From assembly GCF_009758205.1 (NCBI RefSeq), contig NZ_WRXN01000001.1:310001-374000 (forward strand): a stretch of 64,000 nt of DNA, in the 5' to 3' direction. Position numbers and translations under genes: made by a program. The stretch's first letter is position 1. Every line of letters starts with the position of its first letter. The stretch comes from Chitinophaga tropicalis. GTDB lineage: Bacteria; Bacteroidota; Bacteroidia; Chitinophagales; Chitinophagaceae. Below the pieces are notes generated by a model. That model did not search any database, was not told the DNA's origin, and was given only the letters and a program-made list of their open reading frames with translations. Positions 17,835-27,431 of the stretch are shown in pieces.

Positions 17835-18161
17835 ATGATAACATTACTTCCTGAAACAGTTTCTCAGCTTGCTGAAGACGCTTCCCTGAAACTCAATCCC
17901 CAGATCTCATACGAGGCATTGGAAACGCTTCTGGCGCAACAGCTGGAAATAATGATCAGCAACAATTTTCAGCAGTTTGTCCTGCTGCTTTATAAGATTG
18001 ATGTTGCTGAACAGAAAGTGCGCGATGTACTGGCTGCCGATCTCAGCCCGGAAGTATACCGGAAAATAGCCGCCATGCTGATAGAAAGACAACAGGAAAA
18101 GATCATCTCCCGTAAAACCCACTCAAAACCTCCCGCCAATGACGGAGAAGAAAAATGGTAA
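17835..18161 (+). CDS. Small hypothetical protein
   Basis: 108-residue protein, not recognised as a named family. It is predicted mostly helical, acidic to neutral, with a core pattern EALETLLAQQLEIMISNNFQQFVLLLYKIDVAEQKVRDVL and a Lys-rich C-terminal tail (SRKTHSKPPANDGEEKW). No signal peptide. The Leu/Ile spacing resembles a small soluble helical bundle. Its ATG follows directly after the U-tract of the previous gene's terminator, so either read-through or a promoter within the upstream gene must serve it. It ends four bases before the convergent hydroxylase gene's stop. Confidence 0.7.
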   Translation: MITLLPETVSQLAEDASLKLNPQISYEALETLLAQQLEIMISNNFQQFVLLLYKIDVAEQKVRDVLAADLSPEVYRKIAAMLIERQQEKIISRKTHSKPPANDGEEKW

Positions 18162-18165
18162 CTGA

Positions 18166-18828
18166 TCACTTATTAAACATCAGCTCCTTTACTTTCGATT
18201 TGTCCTCCTTCTCTTTCTCAAGGTCGAAACTGGTGCCAAATACATAATCCCACAGGCTGGAACTTACACCAAAACCCTTTTCATCTCCCTTATAATGATG
18301 CAGGTGATGATTACGCCATAAAGCCTTCATAAACCGGAACGGAGGGTTCCAGGCATGAATAGCATAGTGCATGCTCCCATAAATAAGATAGCCCAGCATA
18401 AATCCCGGGAAGAACATAAATGTAATGTTCTGCAGGAAAAGATACTGTGCGCCAAAGATCACTGACGCCAGTATAAGACTGGGCACCGGCGGCATGAATA
18501 ACCGCTGCTTATCTCTCGGATATTCATGGTGATTGCCATGCATAACATAAATAATACGCCTTACCCTGGGATTCTCGCTACTCAGGTGGAAAATGTAGCG
18601 ATGCATAATGTACTCAAAAAATGTCCAGAAAAACATGGCTCCGAAAAAAACAGTTGCTACCCTGGCTATGCCGAAACCAAGAGAAGCATAACTGTAATAA
18701 AGCATGTAACCGATAATAGGCACATACATGGCCCAGATTACAAGGGGGTGGGTTTTAGTAAGCATTTCCAGATACCTGCTCTCAAATAGTCTAGCCTGTC
18801 CCTTGTTCTTGATCTTATCAAACTTCAT
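18166..18828 (-). CDS. Fatty acid hydroxylase / sterol desaturase family protein (FA2H-like)
   Basis: Di-iron membrane hydroxylase of the fatty acid hydroxylase superfamily. 220 residues with hydrophobic helices at about 30-50, 55-75 and 115-145. The His-rich metal sites are all present: HRYIFH, HGNHHEYP, HYAIHAW and NHHLHHY. The pattern is closest to fatty acid 2-hydroxylases, which add a hydroxyl to acyl chains of sphingolipids or other lipids. Hydroxylated lipids are typical of Bacteroidota, so a lipid-modifying role fits, but the substrate cannot be read from sequence. The gene is alone on its strand, convergent with the preceding small gene. Confidence 0.87.
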   Translation of the reverse strand: MKFDKIKNKGQARLFESRYLEMLTKTHPLVIWAMYVPIIGYMLYYSYASLGFGIARVATVFFGAMFFWTFFEYIMHRYIFHLSSENPRVRRIIYVMHGNHHEYPRDKQRLFMPPVPSLILASVIFGAQYLFLQNITFMFFPGFMLGYLIYGSMHYAIHAWNPPFRFMKALWRNHHLHHYKGDEKGFGVSSSLWDYVFGTSFDLEKEKEDKSKVKELMFNK

Positions 18829-19090
18829 AACTCCCTTTATTTAATGCAAATAAATGCTAAAACAAATGTCGCGTTGATTCCTGTTCTACAGTCTGTCGGA
18901 AAAAGATGCTACCCGCGAATATTATGCCGATATTAGTATTTATCCTTTAGCGTTACTATTTTTTGGAGATTGGGTACATACTAACGGGGTTGCTACAGCT
19001 CAAATTTATAAATTATCCTGCATTACGCACACAGCCGTAAAAATACCAATTTACCTATATTTACAGATCATACAACCAGAACAACAAATT

Positions 19091-20098
19091 ATGAAACTTG
19101 TTACTTACCTCCACGACGGGGCTGATCAACTGGCCATATTAATAGGCGATAAACTATATAACACACAGGACCTTCATCCTGCTCTTCCCGGCACCATGCA
19201 ACTTTTCCTGCACATGTGGGAAGATGTGATAGATATAGCGCTCACAGTAAATGAGCAATTGAAAACCGGCCAGCATATCGGCTCTGCACGCCCGGTAGAC
19301 TATGCCTCTGTCGAAGTATTAGCCCCGGTGCCATTCCCAACCTCCTGCCGTGACGGGTACGCTTTCCGGCAACATGTTGCCGCCGCACGCCGCAACCGCA
19401 GAATAGAAATGATCCCCGAATTCGATCAGTATCCCATCTTCTATTTCACCAATCATAATGCCATACAAGGCCCCGGTGAAATACGCTGCATGCCTGATCA
19501 TTTCGATAAACTGGATTTTGAACTGGAAGCCGCCGTGGTGATCTGCAAACAGGGACGTAACATCACAGCCGCAGAAGCTGACAGCTATATAGGCGGCTTC
19601 ATGATCATGAATGATATGAGCGCCCGCACACTGCAGATGGAAGAAATGAAACTCAACCTCGGGCCCGCAAAAGGTAAAGACTTCAGCACTGTAATAGGCC
19701 CCATGCTCGTTACACCGGATGAACTGGAACACCTTATCATCCCCGCCAGACCAGGTCATACAGGCAATAACTACAACCTTAAAATGATATGCCGCGTAAA
19801 TGGTATCCAGGTAAGCGAAGGCAACATGGGTGACATGGACTGGACCTTTGCAGAGATCATTGAACGCTGCGCTTACGGCGTTACCATCCACCCTGGCGAC
19901 GTAATAGGAAGCGGCACCGTTGGTACCGGTTGCTTTCTTGAATTAAACGGTACCGGTAAGCTCAATGATCCGGACTATAAAGAACAATGGCTGCAACCAG
20001 GAGACGTAGTGGAAATGGAAATAGACGGACTGGGTACACTCACCAACACCATCGTAAAAGAGGATTCGGATTTCTCCATCCTGAAACTGAAAAAATAA
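19091..20098 (+). CDS. Fumarylacetoacetate hydrolase family protein
   Basis: 335-residue enzyme of the FAH superfamily, which cleaves C-C bonds of beta-diketo acids with a divalent metal. Visible motifs are YPIFYFTNHNAIQGPGE, the metal-binding LDFELEAAVVI, IGGFMIMNDMSAR, GPAKGKDFSTVIGPMLV and GDVIGSGTVGTGCFLE. It is followed four bases later by a flavin reductase gene; the same pair often sits near homogentisate dioxygenase in Bacteroidota, suggesting aromatic amino acid catabolism, though the dioxygenase is not in this window. A weak -7-like TATATTTA occurs about 35 bp upstream of the ATG. Confidence 0.88.
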   Translation: MKLVTYLHDGADQLAILIGDKLYNTQDLHPALPGTMQLFLHMWEDVIDIALTVNEQLKTGQHIGSARPVDYASVEVLAPVPFPTSCRDGYAFRQHVAAARRNRRIEMIPEFDQYPIFYFTNHNAIQGPGEIRCMPDHFDKLDFELEAAVVICKQGRNITAAEADSYIGGFMIMNDMSARTLQMEEMKLNLGPAKGKDFSTVIGPMLVTPDELEHLIIPARPGHTGNNYNLKMICRVNGIQVSEGNMGDMDWTFAEIIERCAYGVTIHPGDVIGSGTVGTGCFLELNGTGKLNDPDYKEQWLQPGDVVEMEIDGLGTLTNTIVKEDSDFSILKLKK

Positions 20099-20101
20099 AT
20101 C

Positions 20102-20986
20102 ATGCAGATCATTCCAGGGCAGGTAAAAACAGTAGAACTTCAGGGCTACCTGCAGGGCGCCATAGCCCCCAGGCCTATTTGCTTTGCCAGCACCATCGAT
20201 AAGAACGGACAGCCCAACCTGTCACCCTTCAGCTTCTTTAACATCTTTGGCAGCAACCCTGCTACCCTCATATTTTCTCCCTCCCGCCGCGTAAGGGATA
20301 ACACGATCAAACACACACTGGAAAATATTTATGAAACAAAAGAAGTGGTCATCAACGTAGTGAATTATGCGATGGTGCACCAGGCTTCCCTTTCCAGCTG
20401 CGAATACCCCAAAGGCGTCAACGAATTTGAGAAGTCCGGATTTACAGCAGTTCCATCAGAAAAGATAAAGCCTTTCCGCGTAAAGGAAAGCCCCGTACAG
20501 TTTGAATGCGTTGTTAAACAGATCATCGAAACAGGCACCGAAGGTGGTGCAGGAAATCTTGTTATCTGCGAACCATTACTGATCCATATCAGCGATGCAA
20601 TACTGGACGCAAAAGGTGCTATCGATCCTCATAAAATAGATCTTGTAGCACGTATGGGTGCCGACTACTATTGCCGCGCTTCCGGCGCCGCTGTATTCGA
20701 AGTCGCTAAACCCAATACCAGTCTGGGAATAGGAATAGACGCATTGCCTGTTTCAGTCAGGAACAGCAACGTCCTGACAGGAAATAACCTCGCACAGCTG
20801 GCTAATGTCAATCAGCAACCTGTAGTAGATGCAGCATATGCAGACGATCACCTGAAAAACATCTTCCAGTATTACAGTATCGCCCCGGATGAAATGGAAA
20901 AAGAACTGCATCTGCATGCAAAACAGCTGCTTGATAACAATAAAGTACAGGAAGCATGGCAGGTACTGCTGGCAGGAAATATTTAA
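20102..20986 (+). CDS. Flavin reductase family protein
   Basis: 294-residue FMN-binding split-barrel protein (flavin reductase/DIM6-NTAB family). N-terminal motifs IAPRPICFASTIDKNGQPNL, SPFSFFNIFGSNPATLIFSP and ETKEVVINVVNY are typical of the flavin-binding domain. The last third is predicted helical and is not part of the minimal fold. It could supply reduced flavin or act on a diketo intermediate in the pathway of its FAH partner, whose stop lies just upstream. A 24-bp terminator follows within ten bases of the stop, so the FAH-flavin reductase pair is a two-gene operon. Confidence 0.87.
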   Translation: MQIIPGQVKTVELQGYLQGAIAPRPICFASTIDKNGQPNLSPFSFFNIFGSNPATLIFSPSRRVRDNTIKHTLENIYETKEVVINVVNYAMVHQASLSSCEYPKGVNEFEKSGFTAVPSEKIKPFRVKESPVQFECVVKQIIETGTEGGAGNLVICEPLLIHISDAILDAKGAIDPHKIDLVARMGADYYCRASGAAVFEVAKPNTSLGIGIDALPVSVRNSNVLTGNNLAQLANVNQQPVVDAAYADDHLKNIFQYYSIAPDEMEKELHLHAKQLLDNNKVQEAWQVLLAGNI

Positions 20987-20994
20987 TTTTTTTG

Positions 20995-21045
20995 AACTGA
21001 TAAAAAACGCCTTTGCCAAAATGGCAAAGGCGTTTTTTATCAGTT
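20995..21045 (+). terminator. Long terminator after the FAH-flavin reductase operon
   Basis: A perfect 24-bp inverted repeat with an AAA loop, containing U6 within the 3' arm. The apex TTTGCCA / TGGCAAA is shared with other hairpins in the window. Confidence 0.88.
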
Positions 21046-21212
21046 TCTTTATCTTAAGTCACCCCATATTTACCAGACTTAGAGCATAGATCCCATATAG
21101 ATACTCCCACTCAAAGCCTACTATAAAGTATGGATAGTGTATGCATTGCGGTATCACTTTAGCGCCACAGTGCTTCCCAAAAGAAAGTGCCTCCTTTTTT
21201 ATCTCAGGATGA

Positions 21213-21950
21213 CTACATTCCAAATACCTTCTTCAGCAGATCTGTAGTTCTGGCAGCCGGATTAGCACGGATATTTGCTTCCTCTTTTGCAATCTGGTCA
21301 AACAATGCACTCACCGCTCTGGTAGTTACATAGTCCTGCAGGTCAGGATTAGCTTTGGTCCTGGTAGTAGGCAGCTTATTGTAGGAAGTCACAATGTCTC
21401 CGTAATATTTAGTGGCACTGGTACTATCCAGGGAATTCTTCACCACAGGAGAGAAAGCAGCTTTCAGTTTATCAGTCGTCTTTGATTTAAAATAATCTGT
21501 AGCAGAAGTATTACCACCCTGTATCAGTTTCAGCGCATCTGTGATGGTCATCTGCTTGATAGCGTCCACAAAAATAGGAGCAGCATGACCTACCGCACCT
21601 TCAGCAGCCCTGTTAATAGTAAGGATAGCCTTATCTACCTGGCTGCCCAGACCTACTGCACGCAGGGTGTTTCCTATCTTCACAGCATCTTCAGGTAACA
21701 ACATCTTGTATATCTCACTGCCAAAAAATCCATCTTTCTTGTTCAGGTTAGCAATACCATTGGCAATACCTTTTGCCAATGCTTCTTTAATGGCGCTGCC
21801 GGCTTCATTTTCAGTAACACTGCCGGATGAGGAACTGCTTCCGGAAGAAACAGAACTGGCAGCTTTCTTCAATTTATTTAATAACTGGGCTTGGGATGCG
21901 GGTAAAAAGACAATACCTGACAATAACAGAAGACATAGTTTCTTGTACAT
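21213..21950 (-). CDS. DUF4197 domain-containing exported protein
   Basis: 245-residue protein with a signal peptide (about residues 1-21, LPASQAQ), then a Ser-rich linker (SSVSSGSSSSSGS) and the DUF4197 domain from about residue 45. Family motifs seen are IKEALAKGIANGI, GFFGSEIYKMLLPEDA, LNRAAEGAV-like INRAAEGAVGHAAPIF, MTITDALKLIQGGNTSATDYFK and YVTTRAVSALFDQIAKEE. Function is unknown. It is probably periplasmic, with no nearby partner. Upstream region carries only a near-match promoter element. Confidence 0.9.
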   Translation of the reverse strand: MYKKLCLLLLSGIVFLPASQAQLLNKLKKAASSVSSGSSSSSGSVTENEAGSAIKEALAKGIANGIANLNKKDGFFGSEIYKMLLPEDAVKIGNTLRAVGLGSQVDKAILTINRAAEGAVGHAAPIFVDAIKQMTITDALKLIQGGNTSATDYFKSKTTDKLKAAFSPVVKNSLDSTSATKYYGDIVTSYNKLPTTRTKANPDLQDYVTTRAVSALFDQIAKEEANIRANPAARTTDLLKKVFGM

Positions 21951-22052
21951 AAAGTTGATGTGGTTTTATATGCAAAATAATAACAATATTTTTATCGGGT
22001 TCTAAAATTAGAACAATTCAACCACCGGAAGTTTAAAGTGGTATAAATGGTT

Positions 22053-22886
22053 TTACTCATGGATAGCCAGCAACGGGATATGAGTATGAAAACACAGCTG
22101 GGCCGTCCTGCTCCGCTTAAAGATCCCCTCAAACAAACCATGCTTCCTCGGAATCGTCAGGATAAGATCTGCCCCTTCCTTATCTGCAAATTCCATAATA
22201 CCCTGTACTACATTACTATGGTCAAGGAAATGATATAGAGGATGATAGCCGGCAAGCAGGGTATCCAGCAGCAGGCTCTCCGCCGGAGTATCCGGGCTGA
22301 TGCCCTTGCTGTCCTTATCAATGTTGATCACATGCAGTTCCGCCTTAAATACGTCCAGTAATCTTTTCAAAGGCTGAATAGGAGTGGAGGTAGCCACTTT
22401 CTTGAAGTCACACGCAAAAACGATCTTCTTTATAGGTGCAAATACCGCCTTCGCCGGTACTACTATAACCGGGCAGGTGGTATGCTTTACCACATCTATA
22501 GTATTGGAACCTATCAATATCTCTTCCAGCTGACTCCCCCCGGTGGTGCCCATCACTATCAGGTCTGCATGTTCCTCTTTGGCAGTTGCATTGACATGGG
22601 CAGCCAACAGATGATTATCAGCCCTGTAATCCAGTATCACCCCCTCCGGCAGGTCTGGCTCCAGCTCTGCCTTCATATTACGCAGTCCCTCCAGGCTGGC
22701 CTCCTTCAGCTCATTCGGATCTACCATGGGTATGGAGGTAGGTACATCCGGGATAGGTACTATCAGCTCATAGGCATGGTACAGAACGATGCGGGCAGTC
22801 CCCATCTGTTGTGCCAGTCCCAACGCATAACGCGCTGCATTATAAGCAGTTGCCGAAAAGTCTGTAGGTAAGATAATGGTTTTCAT
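22053..22886 (-). CDS. Universal stress protein with two Usp domains
   Basis: 277-residue tandem UspA protein. Domain 1 (about residues 1-140) starts KTIILPTDFSATAYNAARYAL and has the nucleotide-binding pattern GTTGGSQLEEILIGSNT, matching G-2x-G-9x-G(S/T). Domain 2 (about 145-277) begins IKKIVFACDFK and ends RTAQLCFHTHIPLLAIHE but lacks a clear ATP motif, so only the first half may bind nucleotide. Soluble, probably a stress or energy-status sensor. Single gene, divergent from lysS across a 178-bp spacer. Confidence 0.9.
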   Translation of the reverse strand: MKTIILPTDFSATAYNAARYALGLAQQMGTARIVLYHAYELIVPIPDVPTSIPMVDPNELKEASLEGLRNMKAELEPDLPEGVILDYRADNHLLAAHVNATAKEEHADLIVMGTTGGSQLEEILIGSNTIDVVKHTTCPVIVVPAKAVFAPIKKIVFACDFKKVATSTPIQPLKRLLDVFKAELHVINIDKDSKGISPDTPAESLLLDTLLAGYHPLYHFLDHSNVVQGIMEFADKEGADLILTIPRKHGLFEGIFKRSRTAQLCFHTHIPLLAIHE

Positions 22887-23030
22887 CTTATATTGTTTTA
22901 TTCTGATGAATCAATACAGTCTTGGTCCGGGGCAATCACTATAAAGAAAATTTAGTGCCAATTCAATGTATGAAAGTTACAGTATTTCAGAGAGTTAACA
23001 GCCATTGACATATTTCCTGCCTAAATCGAC

Positions 23031-23038
23031 TATTTTTG
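23031..23038 (+). promoter_or_regulatory. Candidate -7 promoter element for lysS
   Basis: TATTTTTG matches TAnnTTTG, with a TTG at 23005-23007 as a possible, slightly distant -33. It lies within the in-frame 5' extension, supporting the ATG at 23065. Confidence 0.5.
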
Positions 23039-23064
23039 CACTCCATTATTGTAATCAGTACTAC

Positions 23065-24576
23065 ATGACACCATTATCTGAGCAAGAGATCATACGCAGG
23101 GAAAAACTGCAGGAACTGGAGAAACTGGGTATAAACCCTTATCCGGCGGAAGAATATCCCGTAAACAATACAGCTGCCAATATCAAGGCCCTGTATACGG
23201 AAGAAACAAAAGACCAGTTCCAGGACGTGTGCCTGGCAGGTCGTATCATGAGCGTACGCGATATGGGTAAAGCTGCCTTCGTTGTAATACAGGACAGCAC
23301 CGCCCGTATACAGCTGTACATCCGCCGGGACGATATCTGTGACGGTGACGATAAGACCCGGTTTGACGTTGTTTTCAAAAAGCTCACAGATATAGGAGAT
23401 ATTATCGGCATCAAAGGTTTTGCTTTCATTACCAAAACCGGCGAATTGTCCATCCACATAAACAGGTTCGATTTCCTCGCCAAATCCTTACGCCCCCTGC
23501 CGGTGGTGAAAGAGAAGGAAGGAGAGGCCTTCGACGCCGTAACCGACCCGGAATTCAAATACCGCCAGCGCTACGTAGACCTGATCATTAATCCGCAGGT
23601 AAAGGACGTATTCATCAAACGTACCCGCATCATGCAGACCATCCGTGACTTCTACAACAGCATGGGTTACCTGGAAGTGGAAACGCCTATCCTCCAGCCA
23701 ATTCCCGGCGGAGCCGCAGCCCGTCCCTTCACTACGCACCATAACGCACTGGACATACCATTATACCTCCGCATAGCCAATGAACTGTACCTGAAACGCC
23801 TGATCGTAGGTGGCTTTGAAGGAGTATACGAATTCGCGAAAGACTTCCGCAACGAGGGTATGGACCGTACCCACAACCCGGAATTCACCGTAATGGAAAT
23901 GTACGCCGCTTACAGGGACTATGACTGGATGATGCGTACCACCGAAACCCTGCTGGAAAAAGTAGCCCTGGCACTGCACGGCACTACACAGGTACAGGTA
24001 GGAGATAAAATAATAGACTTTAAAGCGCCTTTCCGCAGGGTAAGCCTCTACGACGCTATTAAAGAACATACGGGTATCGATGTTACCAATATGGATGAAG
24101 CCCAGCTGCGCGCCACCTGCCAGCAGCTGAACATCGGTGTAAGCCCAAGCATGGGTAAAGGTAAACTCATCGATGAGATCTTTGGCGAAACCAGTGAACA
24201 TCACTATGTTCAGCCTACCTTCATCATCGACTACCCCGTAGAAATGAGCCCCCTCACCAAAAAACACCGCAGCAAACCAGGCCTGGTAGAACGCTTTGAA
24301 CTGATGGTAAATGGTAAGGAACTGGCTAACGCCTACAGTGAGCTGAACGATCCTATCGACCAGCGCCAGCGCTTCGAAGATCAGGTACAGCTGATGGAAC
24401 GTGGCGATGATGAAGCCATGTACATTGATTATGACTTCCTCCGTGCACTGGAATATGGCATGCCGCCAACCTCCGGTATCGGTATAGGTATAGACCGCCT
24501 CACAATGATCATGACCAATCAGCCATCCATACAGGATGTACTGTTCTTCCCGCAGATGAAACCGGAGAAGATATAA
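23065..24576 (+). CDS. lysS: Lysine--tRNA ligase (class II)
   Basis: Charges tRNA-Lys with lysine in the cytoplasm. The start at 23065 ([18 protein letters not shown]) gives 503 residues, the standard class II length; the 20 codons upstream, from a TTG, overlap the promoter. An N-terminal OB-fold anticodon-binding domain (about residues 50-160; [21 protein letters not shown]) is followed by the catalytic domain with motif 1 ([21 protein letters not shown]), motif 2 ([20 protein letters not shown]) and motif 3 ([13 protein letters not shown]). Monocistronic between a promoter element and a terminator. Confidence 0.97.
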   Translation: MTPLSEQEIIRREKLQELEKLGINPYPAEEYPVNNTAANIKALYTEETKDQFQDVCLAGRIMSVRDMGKAAFVVIQDSTARIQLYIRRDDICDGDDKTRFDVVFKKLTDIGDIIGIKGFAFITKTGELSIHINRFDFLAKSLRPLPVVKEKEGEAFDAVTDPEFKYRQRYVDLIINPQVKDVFIKRTRIMQTIRDFYNSMGYLEVETPILQPIPGGAAARPFTTHHNALDIPLYLRIANELYLKRLIVGGFEGVYEFAKDFRNEGMDRTHNPEFTVMEMYAAYRDYDWMMRTTETLLEKVALALHGTTQVQVGDKIIDFKAPFRRVSLYDAIKEHTGIDVTNMDEAQLRATCQQLNIGVSPSMGKGKLIDEIFGETSEHHYVQPTFIIDYPVEMSPLTKKHRSKPGLVERFELMVNGKELANAYSELNDPIDQRQRFEDQVQLMERGDDEAMYIDYDFLRALEYGMPPTSGIGIGIDRLTMIMTNQPSIQDVLFFPQMKPEKI

Positions 24577-24597
24577 TCTGATATCATTTTTTCTTAG

Positions 24598-24631
24598 AAA
24601 ACGCTTTTGCCTTTGGTAAAAGCGTTTTTTT
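24598..24631 (+). terminator. Intrinsic terminator of lysS
   Basis: A 14-bp stem (aaaacgcttttgcc / ggtaaaagcgtttt) with a TTT loop and a U-tract, 21 bp beyond the stop. Its 5' arm differs by one base from the matching segment of the terminator at 20995-21045. Confidence 0.9.
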
Positions 24632-24705
24632 ATAGCCTGTGGCCAGCTTTTTGAGCCAACTATTCCCGAACCTGTTTGTTGTTTTATAAATAAAATAAAT
24701 ACATC

Positions 24706-25056
24706 ATGCAAACAATTATTCCCAACAGGATGGCTATCATTATCTACGGCCTCGTCATGCTCGTCTTCGGTACTTTTCACTTCCTCTACGCAAGTGCTAT
24801 GGCTCCAGGCGTTCCCATTCCCGGAGGTAAGATCTGGATCTATATTACAGGTCTGGGCCTGGTGCTGGCTGGTATTTCCTTCATTATCAACATAGCCGTA
24901 AAACCCGCCGGATATCTGCTGGCCCTCTTCCTGCTTATTGTCATAGTGCTGGTACATGCCCCCCATGCCTCCACCGATCAGCAATCCCTGACCATGCTCC
25001 TCAAAGATTCGGGACTGCTGGCAGGAGCCATATTGATAGCAAACACCGGGAAATAG
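24706..25056 (+). CDS. Small four-helix membrane protein (DoxX-like)
   Basis: 116-residue hydrophobic protein with four likely transmembrane helices at about residues 8-28, 42-62, 67-85 and 95-113. The overall pattern, and the segment GGKIWIYITGLGLVLAGISF, resemble the DoxX/DoxD-like superfamily of small membrane proteins. The link is by general appearance, not by a decisive motif. No enzymatic function can be proposed. It is a single gene between the lysS terminator and the peptidase gene, starting 75 bp after the terminator. Confidence 0.6.
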   Translation: MQTIIPNRMAIIIYGLVMLVFGTFHFLYASAMAPGVPIPGGKIWIYITGLGLVLAGISFIINIAVKPAGYLLALFLLIVIVLVHAPHASTDQQSLTMLLKDSGLLAGAILIANTGK

Positions 25057-25145
25057 TGATATTTCTCCACCCATCAGTTATTCCTGACTGAGCAATGCTT
25101 ATTTCATTATTTTAGCTGCTTTGTTACAACAACAGCTAAGAACTT

Positions 25146-27275
25146 ATGCACACAAAACATTACTGGTCAGTCTGTTTCACAGTACTGTGCGCTACTTCTT
25201 TCACCCTGAAAGCGCAGGAAAAAAAAGACCTGACCTTCCGGCAGATCTTCAAAGGAGAAGCTACCGGGCTTTATCAACCACTACCTGTTATCAGAGGATG
25301 GGCAGACGATACCCATTACATTGAAATGCGCCCGGAAAACGGTTCTGCAAGAGCATGGAAAGTAGATGTCAAAACCGGCAGCGCCACACCTTATTCAACT
25401 CCGCCTGAAGGCGCCAGCGTTGAAACAAGGAACAACAACATCTTTTATACTGCCGCAGACGGAATGGAAACACAGCTTACTGCCGATTCCGCCGAAGAAA
25501 AGAACCCCACACTTTCCCCGGACGGTAAGTACGTGGCCTTTACCCGCAACAACGACCTTTACAGCATTGAAATAGCCACACATAAAGAGATCCGTTACAC
25601 CACAGATGGCTCCGACGTAGCCTACAACGGCTGGGCCTCCTGGGTATATTATGAAGAGATCCTGGGCCGCTCTTCCCGCTACCGCGCTTTCTGGTGGAGC
25701 CCCGACAGCCGCCGCCTGGCTTATATGCACTTTAATGACTCCAAAGTCCCGGTATTCCCTATCTATAGCGAAAAAGGACAACATGGCTACCTGGAGAATA
25801 CCCGCTATCCAAAAGCTGGCGATACCAACCCGGCCGTACGCGTAGGAATGGTGTCAGTAGAAGGCGGTAATACCGTCTGGGCTGATTTCAACGAAAATGA
25901 TGACCAGTACTTCGGCCCTCCCTTCTTCACACCTGAAGGACACCTCTGGATACAATGGAAACCCCGTAAACAGGATCACCTGAAGATCTACGAGATTGAT
26001 CCGCAAACCGGCGCTAAAAAAGAAATTTATGATGAAAAACAATCTACCTGGATAGACTGGTACTTCACCTTACCTTTCCTCGAAAATGGTAAAGGATTTC
26101 TCCTGCAGAGCGATAAAAGCGGCTGGAGCCACCTCTACTGGTATAATATGGACGGTTCGCTGAACAAACAGCTTACCTCAGGTAAATGGTCAGTGAAACA
26201 GTTTGACTATGTTGATAATAAACAACAACTGGTTTATTTCACTGCCCGCAAAGAAGCATCCACCCGGACAGACTATTACCAGGTAAGCCTGAAAACAGGC
26301 GTTATTACCCGTCTCACGTTTGGCGAATACATGCATACCATAAGCGCCAGCCCCGGGGGCAGCTATTTCATCACTACCTATTCCAACCTGTCCACCCCTG
26401 CACGCATGACCCTCCTCAATAACAAAGGCAAGGTGATCAGGGAGCTGGGAAATAGCAAAGGCAACCAGTTTGATCAGTACAACCTGGCAGGCACCACACT
26501 GCAATACTATAAAACAAGAGATGGCCTGGAGCTTCCTATGACCATCACCATGCCCCTGCACATGCAGCCCGGCAAAAAATACCCCGTTCTGATCAGTATC
26601 TATGGTGGCCCCGGTGCAGGTACCGTATACGATACCTGGAAACAACCCCTTACTTCACAGTGGTGGGCAGAAGAAGGCGTGATACAGGTGGCGATAGACA
26701 ACCGCAGTTCAGGACAACTGGGCAAAATGGGCATGAACTATATTTACCGGCAGCTGGGCAGATATGAAATAGAAGATTATATGGATGCAGCTACCTGGCT
26801 GCGTTCACAGCCCTGGGCCGATCCTTCCAAGATCTGCATAACCGGTGGCAGCTTTGGTGGCTACATGACCTGTATGGCGCTCACCTATGGAGCAGATGTA
26901 TTTACCCATGGGATTGCCAACTATGCAGTGACCGACTGGCACCTGTATGACAGCCATTATACCGAACGTTATATGAATACCCCGGCAGAGAACCCGGAAG
27001 GGTATAAGACCACCTCCGTACTCAACTATGCCGACAAATACAAAGGCCTGATCAGGATCATTCATGGCACCATGGATGACAACGTACATATGCAGAACAG
27101 CATTCAGCTGGTAGATAAGCTGGAAAACCTGGGCAAACATTTCGAGTTCATGGTTTACCCCGGCGAACGCCACGGCTGGAGAACCAGTATCAAAAGCAGG
27201 CACAGCGATAATGAGATCTATCGCTTCATATACAGGTATCTGCTGGAAAAACCCTTTCCTCAGGAATTTGAATAA
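25146..27275 (+). CDS. S9 family peptidase (dipeptidyl peptidase IV-like)
   Basis: Secreted prolyl dipeptidyl peptidase of family S9B, releasing X-Pro dipeptides from peptides in the periplasm or outside. 709 residues with a signal peptide (about 1-22, SFTLKAQ). The N-terminal beta-propeller (about 30-450) carries the Glu pair that binds the substrate amino terminus in WVYYEEILGRSSRYRAFWWS. The alpha/beta-hydrolase domain has the nucleophile Ser569 in GGSFGGYM, Asp644 in HGTMDDNVH and His676 in GERHGWR, so the triad is intact. Length and layout match Bacteroidota DPP IV enzymes. Monocistronic, ended by the hairpin at 27303-27336. Confidence 0.93.
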   Translation: MHTKHYWSVCFTVLCATSFTLKAQEKKDLTFRQIFKGEATGLYQPLPVIRGWADDTHYIEMRPENGSARAWKVDVKTGSATPYSTPPEGASVETRNNNIFYTAADGMETQLTADSAEEKNPTLSPDGKYVAFTRNNDLYSIEIATHKEIRYTTDGSDVAYNGWASWVYYEEILGRSSRYRAFWWSPDSRRLAYMHFNDSKVPVFPIYSEKGQHGYLENTRYPKAGDTNPAVRVGMVSVEGGNTVWADFNENDDQYFGPPFFTPEGHLWIQWKPRKQDHLKIYEIDPQTGAKKEIYDEKQSTWIDWYFTLPFLENGKGFLLQSDKSGWSHLYWYNMDGSLNKQLTSGKWSVKQFDYVDNKQQLVYFTARKEASTRTDYYQVSLKTGVITRLTFGEYMHTISASPGGSYFITTYSNLSTPARMTLLNNKGKVIRELGNSKGNQFDQYNLAGTTLQYYKTRDGLELPMTITMPLHMQPGKKYPVLISIYGGPGAGTVYDTWKQPLTSQWWAEEGVIQVAIDNRSSGQLGKMGMNYIYRQLGRYEIEDYMDAATWLRSQPWADPSKICITGGSFGGYMTCMALTYGADVFTHGIANYAVTDWHLYDSHYTERYMNTPAENPEGYKTTSVLNYADKYKGLIRIIHGTMDDNVHMQNSIQLVDKLENLGKHFEFMVYPGERHGWRTSIKSRHSDNEIYRFIYRYLLEKPFPQEFE

Positions 27276-27302
27276 TAATAAAAACTGATTATTGAACAGA
27301 AG

Positions 27303-27336
27303 AGCCGGTTAGTCGAAAGATTGACCGGCTTTTTTG
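27303..27336 (+). terminator. Intrinsic terminator of the DPP IV gene
   Basis: A 7-bp core stem (agccggt / accggct), with further weaker pairing around a GAAA apex, followed by a run of U. It starts 28 bp after the stop codon. Confidence 0.8.
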
Positions 27337-27364
27337 ATGCCGGAAAGACATGAACGGAGAGTTA

Positions 27365-27431
27365 TAAAAAAAGAAACGGGGCTGCAAGACTACAGCCCCG
27401 AAAAATTTTAACCATATCTTTATTGAAAAAC
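27365..27431 (-). ncRNA. Candidate small RNA, repeat family copy 2
   Basis: Minus-strand order: -7-like CATCTTTG (27438-27445), the family block (27404-27433; about 30 nt here, with its middle altered relative to copies 1 and 3), then an 8-bp GC-rich hairpin (cggggctg / cagccccg, 27377-27400) followed by UUUCUUUUUUU. The hairpin sequence differs completely from those of copies 1 and 3 while its position is kept, which argues for selection on the fold. Predicted RNA of about 67 nt; no downstream gene on this strand. Confidence 0.55.

Noticed and set aside
23761..25074. A 437-codon minus-strand reading frame opposite lysS and the small membrane gene
   Set aside because: It is antisense to a gene with intact class II synthetase motifs and its own product has no recognisable domain and runs across the lysS terminator hairpin.
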